Of a stretch of 64,000 nucleotides of DNA, positions 56,344 through 64,000 are shown one piece after another. Below the pieces are notes generated by a model. That model did no database searches. It saw only the letters and a list, made by a program, of their open reading frames with translations, and was not told the DNA's origin. The position numbers were made by a program, and so were the translations under genes. The DNA is taken from the NCBI GenBank assembly GCA_965221785.1, contig CBDCSR010000003.1:2418001-2482000 (forward strand). Reading direction: 5' to 3'. Source of the DNA: BD2-11 sp965221785. GTDB taxonomy: Bacteria > Gemmatimonadota > Gemmatimonadetes > Longimicrobiales > Gaopeijiaceae. Position 1 is the first letter of the stretch. Every line of letters begins with the position of its first letter.

Positions 56344-57498
56344 TCAGGGGTTGAAGCCGATCTCCCAGATGCCGACGCGGAGGTGGCCCGCGCCCGCATA
56401 CTCGCCTGCCCACAGAGCATCGTCCCCGAGAAAGTCGACGACCACCACTCCCTCCATCCTGGCGCGGGCGATCACGGTCGCCGTGGTCATGTCGATGACG
56501 TCGATCTGACCGTCGAATCGATCCATGGTGTTGAGGCCCGGCTTCATTTCGAGCGTGACGCGTCCGTCGGGGGCGCGGTGTTCCTCCATCATCTCCAGCC
56601 AGTCGTCCCTGAGCCGCCAGCTCAGGATCCACAGTCGGTCTTCGGAGTCCACCCGGAGGGCTCGTATCGTGCCGGGAGGAGGGTTGTCCGCGGACTGCGG
56701 AGCCTCCGGATCGTGGGGCGGATCGTTGAACGCGGGATCCAGGAAGCCCGTGATGCGGCGGCCGGCGTCGCTCCACACCTCGACCTCGTAGCGGCGATAC
56801 CAGGACGACGAGAAGATGCGATCCGCGGAATCCGTCCCGAGGATTCTCCATAACTGCGTAGACGCGGACCGGTCATTGGCACGAACGATCAGGCCTCCGA
56901 AGGACGCGGTGATCTCCCCGCCCTCCAGGAAATGGAGGGGCAGATCGCGGGCTTCCGGAGAGGGATACGACATGTTCAGGACCCATCGCTCGCCATCCCC
57001 GAGGAGACGAACGGCGTGGACATGAGCGGGCAGTCTCTCGTCGTCGACCAGTGTGAAGTCCGGGCCTACGACGCTATAGCGGAAGTTCCCGTTGTCGAAG
57101 ATGTGTACGCGCCCTTCGCGGTCCGTGTGCACGGGCATCGCACCGTCCCACTCCAGAGGACCCTCCCCGGCTCGTCCGACTTCGCCCACGAAGTTGCCGG
57201 CCGCGTCGAAGACCTTCACCCCCTCGTACTGTCCGAACCAGTAGTTGCCGGCGCTGTCGCGCACCATGTGAAACGCTTCGCGCAGGTACCCCTCGCCGAT
57301 CGTGTCCCCCATGATCAGCACTTGCTCGAGCGTGATGCAGTCCTCGCAGAGCGACTCTGACTCGCGGATGAGCCGGACCTCGGTGCTGTCGCTGACGTCG
57401 GTCCAGTGGGCGCGGGGCGGCTCGTCGGGTTGCATGCAGGCGGCGATGCCGAGGGCCAGGAGCGTCGCGAGGGCAGCGAGGGACCGGGAAGCGCTCAT
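56344..57498 (-). CDS. Six-bladed beta-propeller lipoprotein, paralogue 1
   Basis: A 384-residue lipoprotein (lipobox LGIAAC) with a six-bladed propeller: FHMVRDSAGNYWFGQYEGVKVFDAAGNFVGEVGRAGEGPLEW, HTDREGRVHIFDNGNFRYSVVG, LRVDSEDRLWILSWRLRDDW and VVDFLGDDALWAGEYAG. A CxxC motif (LCEDCITLE) lies near residue 54. It is about 75 percent identical by eye to the next gene, 43 bp upstream, so this is a tandem duplication. The ligand is unknown; BF3164-like or 6-bladed propeller lipoproteins of this kind are common in related genomes. Confidence 0.75.
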   Translation of the reverse strand: MSASRSLAALATLLALGIAACMQPDEPPRAHWTDVSDSTEVRLIRESESLCEDCITLEQVLIMGDTIGEGYLREAFHMVRDSAGNYWFGQYEGVKVFDAAGNFVGEVGRAGEGPLEWDGAMPVHTDREGRVHIFDNGNFRYSVVGPDFTLVDDERLPAHVHAVRLLGDGERWVLNMSYPSPEARDLPLHFLEGGEITASFGGLIVRANDRSASTQLWRILGTDSADRIFSSSWYRRYEVEVWSDAGRRITGFLDPAFNDPPHDPEAPQSADNPPPGTIRALRVDSEDRLWILSWRLRDDWLEMMEEHRAPDGRVTLEMKPGLNTMDRFDGQIDVIDMTTATVIARARMEGVVVVDFLGDDALWAGEYAGAGHLRVGIWEIGFNP

Positions 57499-57541
57499 GC
57501 GATGGGGATGCTCCGTATTGGATGCGGCGACGGGCGCCTGG

Positions 57542-58696
57542 TCAGGGGGTGAAGCCGATCTCCCAGATGCCGGCGCGGAGGTGGCCCGCGCCCAGAAACT
57601 CGCCCGCCCACAGAGCGTCGTCTCCCAGGAAGTCGACGACCACCACGCCTTCCATCCTTGTGCGGGCGATCACGGTCGCCGTGGTGAGGTCGATGACGTC
57701 GATCTGGCCGTCCATCCGGTCAATGGATTCGAGGCCGGGTTTCATTTCGAGCGTTACGCGCCCGTCGGGTCCGCGGCGCTCCTCCATCATGTCCAGCCAG
57801 TCGTCCCGGAGATGCCATGACAACACCCATAGCCGGTCCTCGGAATCGACTCGCAGAGCGCGAATCGTGCTGGCGGGGGGGTTGTTCGCAGACTCGGGAG
57901 CTTCCGGATCGCCGGGCGGATCGTTGAACTCGGGCTCGAGGAAGGCCGTGATGCGGCGGCCGGTGTCGCTCCACACCTCGATTTCGTAGCTGCGGTATAC
58001 CGGCGAGGAGAAGGTCCGGCCCGCGGCGTCCGTGGTGATGATCCGGTGGAACTGGGTCGAGGCCGACCGATCATTCGCGAGAACGATCGAGCCCCCAAAG
58101 GAGCCGGTGATCTCCCCGGCTTCCAGGAAATGGAGCGGCAGGTCACGGGCACCGGGAGCGGGGTGCTGCATGTTCAGCACCCACCGCTCACCATCTCCGA
58201 GGGGACGAACGGCGTTGAAGAAGGCGGGAACGCTCTTGTCCTCCATGAGCGCAAAATCCGGGCCCACAATGCTGTGGCGGCCGTTGCCGGCGTCGAATAC
58301 GTGGACACGCCCTTCGCGATCCGTGAGGACTGGCATTGCGTCTTCCCATTCCAGAGGGCCCTCGCCTGCGCGGCCGACTTCTCCCACGTACTCGCCGGAC
58401 GCGTCGAAGACCTTCACCGCCTCGTACTGACCAAACCAGTAGTTGCGGGCGCTGTCGCGCACCATGTGGAACGCTGCGCGCAGATACCCGTCCCCGATCG
58501 TGTCGCCCATGACCAGCACGCGCTCGAGCGTGATGCAGTCCTCGCAGAGGGACTCCGATTCGCCGATCAGCCGCACCTCGGTGCTGTCGGTGACGTCGGT
58601 CCAGTGGGCGCGGGGCGGCTCGTCGGATGGGGCGCAGGCGACTACGCCGGAGGCCAGGAGGAGTGTGAAGACGGCGAGGGACCGGGAGGTGCTCAT
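57542..58696 (-). CDS. Six-bladed beta-propeller lipoprotein, paralogue 2
   Basis: A 384-residue lipoprotein (lipobox SGVVAC) of the same length as its neighbour and with the same landmarks, including LCEDCITLE, FGQYEAVKVFDASGEYVGEVGRAGEGPLEWEDAMPV and VVDFLGDDALWAGEFLGAGHL. Differences are spread evenly, with no frameshift, so both copies look functional. The two genes probably form one transcription unit. The 268 bp upstream hold no gene but include an AT-richer segment near 58,905-58,920 that may contain the promoter. Confidence 0.75.
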   Translation of the reverse strand: MSTSRSLAVFTLLLASGVVACAPSDEPPRAHWTDVTDSTEVRLIGESESLCEDCITLERVLVMGDTIGDGYLRAAFHMVRDSARNYWFGQYEAVKVFDASGEYVGEVGRAGEGPLEWEDAMPVLTDREGRVHVFDAGNGRHSIVGPDFALMEDKSVPAFFNAVRPLGDGERWVLNMQHPAPGARDLPLHFLEAGEITGSFGGSIVLANDRSASTQFHRIITTDAAGRTFSSPVYRSYEIEVWSDTGRRITAFLEPEFNDPPGDPEAPESANNPPASTIRALRVDSEDRLWVLSWHLRDDWLDMMEERRGPDGRVTLEMKPGLESIDRMDGQIDVIDLTTATVIARTRMEGVVVVDFLGDDALWAGEFLGAGHLRAGIWEIGFTP

Positions 58697-58964
58697 GCGG
58701 CGGGACTCTCTTTGGTAGCTGCAGCGAGGGACGGGGCGGCCTCAGCCGGGGCCATCGTGGGTGGGTGCGACCTCACCTTCGGTCCTCGGGCGCGGAAGGG
58801 GGTCGGACCTGCAGGCGTCAAGGTAGGGGACAGCACTTCGGGTTCGCCACCGGATTGCGCGCGGGTCGGCTCCATCGCCCTGCGCATCCGCGGGTCATCC
58901 CCTGCGTATTACGGTTGTATTACACCCCTTGCCTCGACGCGCCGGTCGGCGTCTTCCGCAGCGC

Positions 58965-60479
58965 TCACGCCCGCTGACAGTTGTCGCAGGCCCCACAGTC
59001 AGCCGAGTCGAGGGAGTCGCCGAAGTAGCCGAGGATGCGGGCACGGCGGCAACCACGCGTCCGGGCGTAGCGCTCCACGGCAGCCAGTTTGGCCACTTCG
59101 GCGGCGCGCCGCTCGCGCAGCCGGCCCAGGGGGAGTCGGCGGACGTGGGGACGCAGGTCGATGTGCAGGGTGTCGCCGGGCTGCTCGGGAGGGTCCTCGC
59201 GCAGGTGCACCACCCGGCAGGCCGCCAGCGCCCGGGCCAGGGCGCCCACATTGGTGGGGGTCAGCGGGGTGCCGTTGCGGGCGCGCAGTTCGTCGACGGG
59301 CACCTTCAGCCGCGTTCGCCCGGCGGCCCGGCGGCGGAGATCGCGCCAGAAACGGCGCACCATGCGCGGGGGCGGGTAGCTGTGGTCGATGAAGGCCATC
59401 TGGCCGCTGCGGTCGCCCCTGGACCAGAGCGCAAGGCAGTGGGCGGTGTCGCCGTCGCGTCCGGCCCGGCCTGCCTCCTGGTAGTACGCCTCCATGGTGC
59501 GTGGGAGTTCGTGGTGGATGACCAGGCGCACGTCGCTCTTGTCGACGCCCATGCCGAAGGCGTTGGTGGCGGCGACCAGGGGGGCGTCACCGGCCATGAA
59601 GGCGTCCTGCACCCGGGCTCGCTCGGCGGCCGGCAGCCCGGCGTGGTATGCTTCGGTGGTGTGACCGAGGGCGGCCAGGTCGTCGCGGACGCGCTCCACC
59701 CCCTTGCGGCTGCTCGCGTAGATGAGGGTGACGCCGGGGCGGTTGCGCACCAGGCCTCGCAGCCGCTCCCGTTTCTCCTTCCATGATCGGGCGCGCTCCA
59801 CCCCCCACACCAGGTTGGGGCGGTCGAAGCCACCCACCACGGTGACCGGGTCGGCGAGCCGCAGCCGGGTCACGATCTCCCGCCGGGTGCGCGGGGTGGC
59901 GGTGGCGGTGAGGGCGATCATGGGGGCATCGAACATCCCGCGCAGGCGGTCGAGGCGCAGGTAGGCGGGACGGAAGTCGTGGCCCCACTCCGAGATGCAG
60001 TGGGCTTCGTCGACGGCGAGCAGGCTCACGCGCAGGCGCGGCAGGAGCTGGCGGAACGAGCGGCTCTCGAAGCGTTCCGGGGCCACGAAGACGACGCGCA
60101 GCGCGCCATCGACCAGCTGCGCCTCCACCTGGTCGCGCTCCTGCGAGGAGAGGGTGGAGTTGAGGAAGGCGGCGGGGATGTCGGCTTCGCGGCAGCGCAT
60201 CGCCTGGTCGGCCATCAGGGACACCAGCGGGCTGACGACGATGGCGGCGTGGGGAAGCACGGCGGCGGGCACCTGGTAGCACACGCTCTTCCCTCCCCCG
60301 GTCGGGAGGATGCCGAGCGCGTCGTGGCCCTGAAGCACCGCGCGCACCAGCACATCCTGTCCGGGCCTGAACCCCGGGTAGCCGAAGTGGCGCTTGAGGG
60401 CCTCGAGGGCGATGCGGTCCGCCTCCTCGCTGTCCGGGACGGGAAACCGTGCCGCCGGGATTGTTGCCGGGCTCGCCAT
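58965..60479 (-). CDS. recQ: RecQ family ATP-dependent DNA helicase (short form)
   Basis: A 504-residue SF2 helicase: FRPGQDVLVRAVLQGHDALGILPTGGGKSVCYQVPA (motifs 0 and I), DEAHCISEWGHDFRPAYL (motif II and aromatic loop), TATATPRTR (III), IIYASSRKGVERV-like LIYASSRKG (IV), FGMGVDKSDVRLVIHHELPRTMEAYYQEAGRAGRDG (V-VI). A zinc-binding segment closes the protein (CRRARILGYFGDSLDSADCGACDNC). It ends there: the winged-helix region beyond it and the HRDC domain of E. coli RecQ are absent. It should unwind DNA 3' to 5' in recombination and repair. ATG 60479 matches the conserved start. Confidence 0.92.
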   Translation of the reverse strand: MASPATIPAARFPVPDSEEADRIALEALKRHFGYPGFRPGQDVLVRAVLQGHDALGILPTGGGKSVCYQVPAAVLPHAAIVVSPLVSLMADQAMRCREADIPAAFLNSTLSSQERDQVEAQLVDGALRVVFVAPERFESRSFRQLLPRLRVSLLAVDEAHCISEWGHDFRPAYLRLDRLRGMFDAPMIALTATATPRTRREIVTRLRLADPVTVVGGFDRPNLVWGVERARSWKEKRERLRGLVRNRPGVTLIYASSRKGVERVRDDLAALGHTTEAYHAGLPAAERARVQDAFMAGDAPLVAATNAFGMGVDKSDVRLVIHHELPRTMEAYYQEAGRAGRDGDTAHCLALWSRGDRSGQMAFIDHSYPPPRMVRRFWRDLRRRAAGRTRLKVPVDELRARNGTPLTPTNVGALARALAACRVVHLREDPPEQPGDTLHIDLRPHVRRLPLGRLRERRAAEVAKLAAVERYARTRGCRRARILGYFGDSLDSADCGACDNCQRA

Positions 60480-60680
60480 GGACCCGAAAGCTGGTGCCGG
60501 AGCCGGGGCGCCTCCATGGCAGGAGAGGACGATCCGCCGGACATCATGCGCCGGGAACCCGGGCAGCGGTGCCTGTCCCGAGCGCGGTCTCTATACTGGA
60601 TGCGCTGCCTGTGACCCGTTGCGTTGCGCTGCACCGGGGGAACCGGGTGCGGACCGCGGCATCGACCGAGGAGAAGATCC

Positions 60681-61925
60681 ATGCGATATCGAACCATCCC
60701 GACCCGCGTGCTTCTGGCTGGCGGATTGACCGCGGCCGCAGGCGTTCTCGCCTGCGGTCAGGACGCCGGCAGCGCCGAAGGAGCCGACCCTGCCGGATCC
60801 AGTGCCGACGCCGCCGAGGGGGTGCATTCCTCCGCCCGCCACGACTTCCGCGTGGTCACCGTCGCCGACGGCCTCGACCACCCCTGGTCCATGGCATGGC
60901 TGCCCGGCGGCGAGATGCTGATCGTGGAGCGCCCGGGCCGCCTGCGCGTGGTACGCGACGGCGTGCTCCAGCCGGAGCCGGTTGCAGGTTGGCCGGAAGT
61001 CTACCGGAACGAGGGCCAGGGTGGCTTCATGGACATCCTGCCCCACCCCGGCTTTGCCGAAAACAACTGGCTGTACCTCAGCTACGGCAAGCCCAACGAC
61101 GACGGGTCGGAGGGTACCACGACGGTGGTGAGGGGGCGCTGGGACGATGGCCGGGTCACCGACATCGAGGAGATCTTCGAGTCGAACGCCTGGCACGGCA
61201 ACAACAATCACTTCTCCGGGCGCATGGCCTTCGGCCTGGACGGGTATCTGTACCTGACGGTGGGCGACCGCATGTTCGAGCCCAACATGATGGCCGACCA
61301 CCCGGCGCTGGACGTGACCAATCACATGGGCACCATCGTGCGCCTGCACGACGACGGCCGCGTGCCCGGCGACAACCCCTTCGTGGGAAACGGCGACGCG
61401 CTACCCGAGATCTGGAGCTACGGGCATCGCAATCTGCAGGGCCTCGCGGTGGATCCCGGCACCGGGGACGTCTGGTCGAACGAGCACGGGCCCCGCGGCG
61501 GCGACGAGCTCAACCTGATTGCGCGCGGCGGCAACTACGGCTGGCCGGTGGTTTCCCACGGCATCAACTACGACGGCACGGTCTACACAGCGGACGCATC
61601 CGGTGACGGGATGGAGTCCCCCCGCTTCGTATGGACGCCCTCCATCGGCATCTCCGGCATGATGATCTACCGCGGGGAGGCGTTCCCCTGGTGGAAGGGC
61701 AGCGCCTTCGTGGGCGGCATGGTCGGCGAGCAGCTTGGCCGCGTCATGCTCGAGGGAACGGATGCGCTCGGGGTCGAGACCCTGCTGCCGGGCAAGCTGG
61801 GCCGTATCCGGGATGTGCGCGAGGGTCCCGACGGGCTCATCTATCTCGCGCTCGAGCACCAAGAGGACCTCACGGCGGTGGTGCGCCTGGAGCCCGTGGC
61901 CAGCGATGTGATGCCGCCGGAGTAA
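60681..61925 (+). CDS. PQQ-dependent aldose sugar dehydrogenase-like protein
   Basis: A 414-residue secreted protein (signal VLLAGGLTAAAGVLAC with a lipobox) with a six-bladed propeller of the soluble glucose dehydrogenase/YliI kind: GLDHPWSMAWLPGGEMLIVERPGRLRVV, the catalytic region WHGNNNHFSGRMAFGLDGYLYLTVGD with the histidine, EIWSYGHRNLQGLA, EHGPRGGDELNLI and GNYGWPVVSHGINYDG. It should oxidise aldose sugars in the periplasm with PQQ. GAGGAGAAG precedes ATG 60681. Confidence 0.87.
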   Translation: MRYRTIPTRVLLAGGLTAAAGVLACGQDAGSAEGADPAGSSADAAEGVHSSARHDFRVVTVADGLDHPWSMAWLPGGEMLIVERPGRLRVVRDGVLQPEPVAGWPEVYRNEGQGGFMDILPHPGFAENNWLYLSYGKPNDDGSEGTTTVVRGRWDDGRVTDIEEIFESNAWHGNNNHFSGRMAFGLDGYLYLTVGDRMFEPNMMADHPALDVTNHMGTIVRLHDDGRVPGDNPFVGNGDALPEIWSYGHRNLQGLAVDPGTGDVWSNEHGPRGGDELNLIARGGNYGWPVVSHGINYDGTVYTADASGDGMESPRFVWTPSIGISGMMIYRGEAFPWWKGSAFVGGMVGEQLGRVMLEGTDALGVETLLPGKLGRIRDVREGPDGLIYLALEHQEDLTAVVRLEPVASDVMPPE

Positions 61926-62006
61926 GCCTCACCCGCAGCGACGACTGTGTGACGCCGCCGCGGGGTCCACTCGCGTCAGGCTGATGCTGCGCGCATCGTC
62001 TCTTCG

Positions 62007-63134
62007 CTATTCCGGGAAGCCGGCTTCGGGCATGTTGGGGATGATCCTCAGCGCGTTCGCGTAGTACACCTTGCGCAGCACGTCATCCGGGAGCCCCATG
62101 CCGTAGAGCTTCCAGAAGGCGTGGTAGTTCCGGTAGTAGTCGAAGTACTCGTCCTCGGTCTCGAAGACGCGCCAGTAGTAGGGATACTCGTCGGGCTGGA
62201 AGGAGTCCTTGCCGAAGAGGATGCGGTCCTGGTACCTGACGAAGAACTCGCGCGCGAAGCGGGGCTGTCGCCCCAGGTCGTAGAGAACCGCCCCGACCTC
62301 GCCGTGGACGTTGGGAAAGCGGTCGAAGAGTTCGCCCAGGCGCGCGAGATCCTGCGTGTGCCATCCCATGTGCGCCAGAACCCACGTCGTGTTGGGATGC
62401 TTCGCCAGCATCCGGTCGCGCTCGGCCATCAGCTCCTCGAAGGACGGGAAGCGTTCACGGTCGAAGAAGCGGCGGTTGGGGAAGATGGCCAGTTCGAGCC
62501 AGCGCTCGTTCTCGTAGTCGAGAGGCTGGAAGAACTCGGCGGGATCGGCGGTGTGGACGAAGACCGGAATCCCGAGGCGGGCCGCGGTCTCCCAGACGAT
62601 GTCGAGCTCGGGGTCGTCGAGCTGGAGGCGGGTGCCGTCGGCCTTGCGGGTGGTCAGCCCGAACTGCTTTCCGATCTCGCCGATGCCGACCGCGCCGGCG
62701 CGCACGTCCTCCTCCAGCCGGGCGGCGATGCGGGCGCCCGACCCGGGACCCACGTTGCGCAGGTCGAGCGTGGTGAAGAACACGAAGCGGTCGGCGTGGC
62801 CGGCGGCGCGCACCGCTTCGATCTGCCGGGTGAGGCGGCTGCCGGAGCTGCCCCGCGCCTGGACGATGACCTGCAGGTTCAGGTCATCCATGGCGGCCAC
62901 CACCCGCTCGATGGTGGCCGGATCGGCGAGCGACGGGGGGTGCCCGTGCAGGTCCACCACCGGGTACTTCGCCCTCGGCACCGGGTTCTCCGGGACGACC
63001 AGGGTGGAGCGCGGCTGGTATTCGGTGATGCTCGGCGGCGGGAGGGTCGGCTGCGCGAAGTTCGGCCGACGGCCCTGCGCGGCCAGCGCCGCGGGCAGGA
63101 GAAGCAGCGCGGCGATCGGTGCGGTTCGGCGCAT
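62007..63134 (-). CDS. Secreted amidohydrolase-fold protein
   Basis: A 375-residue protein with a signal peptide (APIAALLLLPAALAAQ) and an amidohydrolase-2-like barrel: VVDLHGHPP (His-x-His metal pair), a Glu in GIGEIGKQFGL, VFVHTADP, THVVLAHMGWH-like VLAHMGWHTQD, and a C-terminal FGKDSF aspartate. This fits metal-dependent TIM-barrel hydrolases/decarboxylases. The substrate is unknown. ATG 63134 is the natural start; the frame upstream is a shadow. Confidence 0.8.
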   Translation of the reverse strand: MRRTAPIAALLLLPAALAAQGRRPNFAQPTLPPPSITEYQPRSTLVVPENPVPRAKYPVVDLHGHPPSLADPATIERVVAAMDDLNLQVIVQARGSSGSRLTRQIEAVRAAGHADRFVFFTTLDLRNVGPGSGARIAARLEEDVRAGAVGIGEIGKQFGLTTRKADGTRLQLDDPELDIVWETAARLGIPVFVHTADPAEFFQPLDYENERWLELAIFPNRRFFDRERFPSFEELMAERDRMLAKHPNTTWVLAHMGWHTQDLARLGELFDRFPNVHGEVGAVLYDLGRQPRFAREFFVRYQDRILFGKDSFQPDEYPYYWRVFETEDEYFDYYRNYHAFWKLYGMGLPDDVLRKVYYANALRIIPNMPEAGFPE

Positions 63135-63366
63135 GGGCGGGCGCTCCGGCGTGAGAGTGATCGGACACTCGGGTCGAGATGCGGACTGCGTTCGCGGCGC
63201 GGAGACCGCCGGCCGTGGACGCACTTGGAAACTTGGCGAGAGGAGGCAGCGCCGGCCATGCCCGCCGAATCCGGGCGCGGCGATGTCCGGGCGGTGGCGA
63301 CTCCGGGGCATGGCGTGCCATCTTGGCGGGTGTCCGTAGCCCCTGGCGCGCAGCATGGAGGTAGCC

Positions 63367-64000
63367 ATGTCCCGATCGCCCCTGTCGTCCCGAAGCGCCA
63401 TCGCCGCGCTCGCCGCCCCCCTCCTGCTCGCCCTCGCCCCGCCGCTGGCGGCGCAGGAGCCGGCGGGCTGGGGAGAGCATCTGGTGTTCAGCACCTTCTC
63501 GATCGTCGGCATCGACCCCGTGACCGGCGAGTCCGGGGTGGCGGTCACCACGCGCGTGGCCTGCGTCGGCAACGCCGTCCCGTGGGTGCGGCCGGGCGTG
63601 GGCGCGGTTGCCACCCAGGGCGGCACCCGGCTCGAGTACGGTCACGACCTCCTCGACCTGCTGGAACAGGGCGTGGCGCCCCAGGAGGCGATGGACCGCG
63701 TGGTGGCGGCGGACGAAGGGCGGGAGCGGCGGCAGGTCGGCGTGATCGACATGCAGGGTCGGTCGGCCCAGTGGACCGGCTCCGGCCAGTACGGCGCCGA
63801 GGACCGGGGCGACTGGGTCTGGGAGCGCACGGGCCTCAACTACGCCGCGCAGGGCAACGCGCTGGTGAGCACCGGCGTGGTGGACTCGGTGGCGGTCGCG
63901 TTCGAGAGGACCGAGGGGTCGGGCCGCCACCTGGCGGACCGGCTGATCGAGGCACTCTACGCCGGGCAGGTGCTGGGCGGGGACGGCCGCCACGGCCGCA
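63367..64000 (+). CDS. DUF1028 family Ntn-hydrolase-like protein (partial)
   Basis: The 3' end lies beyond the window; 211 codons are visible. A signal peptide (IAALAAPLLLALAPPLAAQ) is followed by the DUF1028 domain: FSTFSIVGIDPVTGESGVAVTTRVACVGNAVPWVRPGVGAVATQG, and a GLNYAAQGNAL region. DUF1028 proteins have an Ntn-hydrolase fold; their reaction is not known. GGAGGT lies at good distance before ATG 63367, which decides against ATG 63355. Confidence 0.83.
   Translation, partial: MSRSPLSSRSAIAALAAPLLLALAPPLAAQEPAGWGEHLVFSTFSIVGIDPVTGESGVAVTTRVACVGNAVPWVRPGVGAVATQGGTRLEYGHDLLDLLEQGVAPQEAMDRVVAADEGRERRQVGVIDMQGRSAQWTGSGQYGAEDRGDWVWERTGLNYAAQGNALVSTGVVDSVAVAFERTEGSGRHLADRLIEALYAGQVLGGDGRHGR

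Overview
The window is GC-rich, densely packed chromosomal DNA from a bacterium. The gene content fits Gemmatimonadota best, possibly an uncultured marine or host-associated lineage: a single-chain Zn-peptidase/TolB-propeller/outer-membrane-barrel protein, a BNR/Asp-box sortilin-like exoprotein, several six-bladed propeller lipoproteins, an Mla lipid-transport operon, a DeoC plus double-domain aldehyde dehydrogenase (ALDH16) pair and many lipoproteins. This assignment is inferred from gene families, without any marker-gene search.

Layout. 1-4.4 kb (minus strand): a TolB-like propeller protein cut by the window edge, a lipase, an SSS symporter with a small membrane partner, and an HNH/excalibur exoprotein. 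4.43-4.53 kb: a selenocysteine tRNA. 4.6-8.2 kb: deoC and the ALDH16 gene, a route that splits deoxyribose phosphate and oxidises the aldehyde. 8.2-10.9 kb: a lipoprotein, then an overlapping tlpA / D-threonine-aldolase-like / ridA operon. 11.2-14.3 kb: the peptidase-barrel protein. 14.3-17.8 kb: mlaE-mlaF-mlaD, a DUF374 acyltransferase and tRNA-Leu(CAA).

17.8-30.6 kb is an accessory island. A tyrosine recombinase sits beside tRNA-Leu, and a 17-bp direct repeat containing the 5' end of that tRNA recurs at 30,559. The island carries two diverged copies of a hairpin-rich repeat, a small acidic ORF, a 5'-truncated mobile-element gene, a propeller protein, an IS110 transposase with a strongly folded upstream leader (candidate bridge RNA), an unrecognised membrane protein and a 27-unit Sel1-repeat protein whose best start is out of frame with its body.

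30.6-41.4 kb: a VOC-fold protein, a broken HTH gene, a large M60-type metallopeptidase lipoprotein, aconitase, and an NfeD-FloA-(charged membrane protein) operon. 41.8-45.1 kb: the sortilin-like exoprotein. 45.1-52.6 kb (plus strand): a beta-oxidation operon (two enoyl-CoA hydratases, aldehyde dehydrogenase, thiolase, 3-hydroxyacyl-CoA dehydrogenase), a DUF3311-like protein with its SSS symporter, and chorismate mutase. 52.6-56.1 kb (minus): rng-rplU-rpmA and an acyl-CoA dehydrogenase with a perfect palindrome just upstream of its start. 56.3-60.5 kb: tandem propeller lipoproteins and a short RecQ helicase. 60.7-64 kb: an aldose sugar dehydrogenase, an amidohydrolase and a DUF1028 protein cut by the window edge.

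The most novel-looking material is the island: the paired structured repeats, the IS110 leader, the frame problem at the Sel1 gene, and the integration site at the 5' rather than the 3' end of a tRNA.
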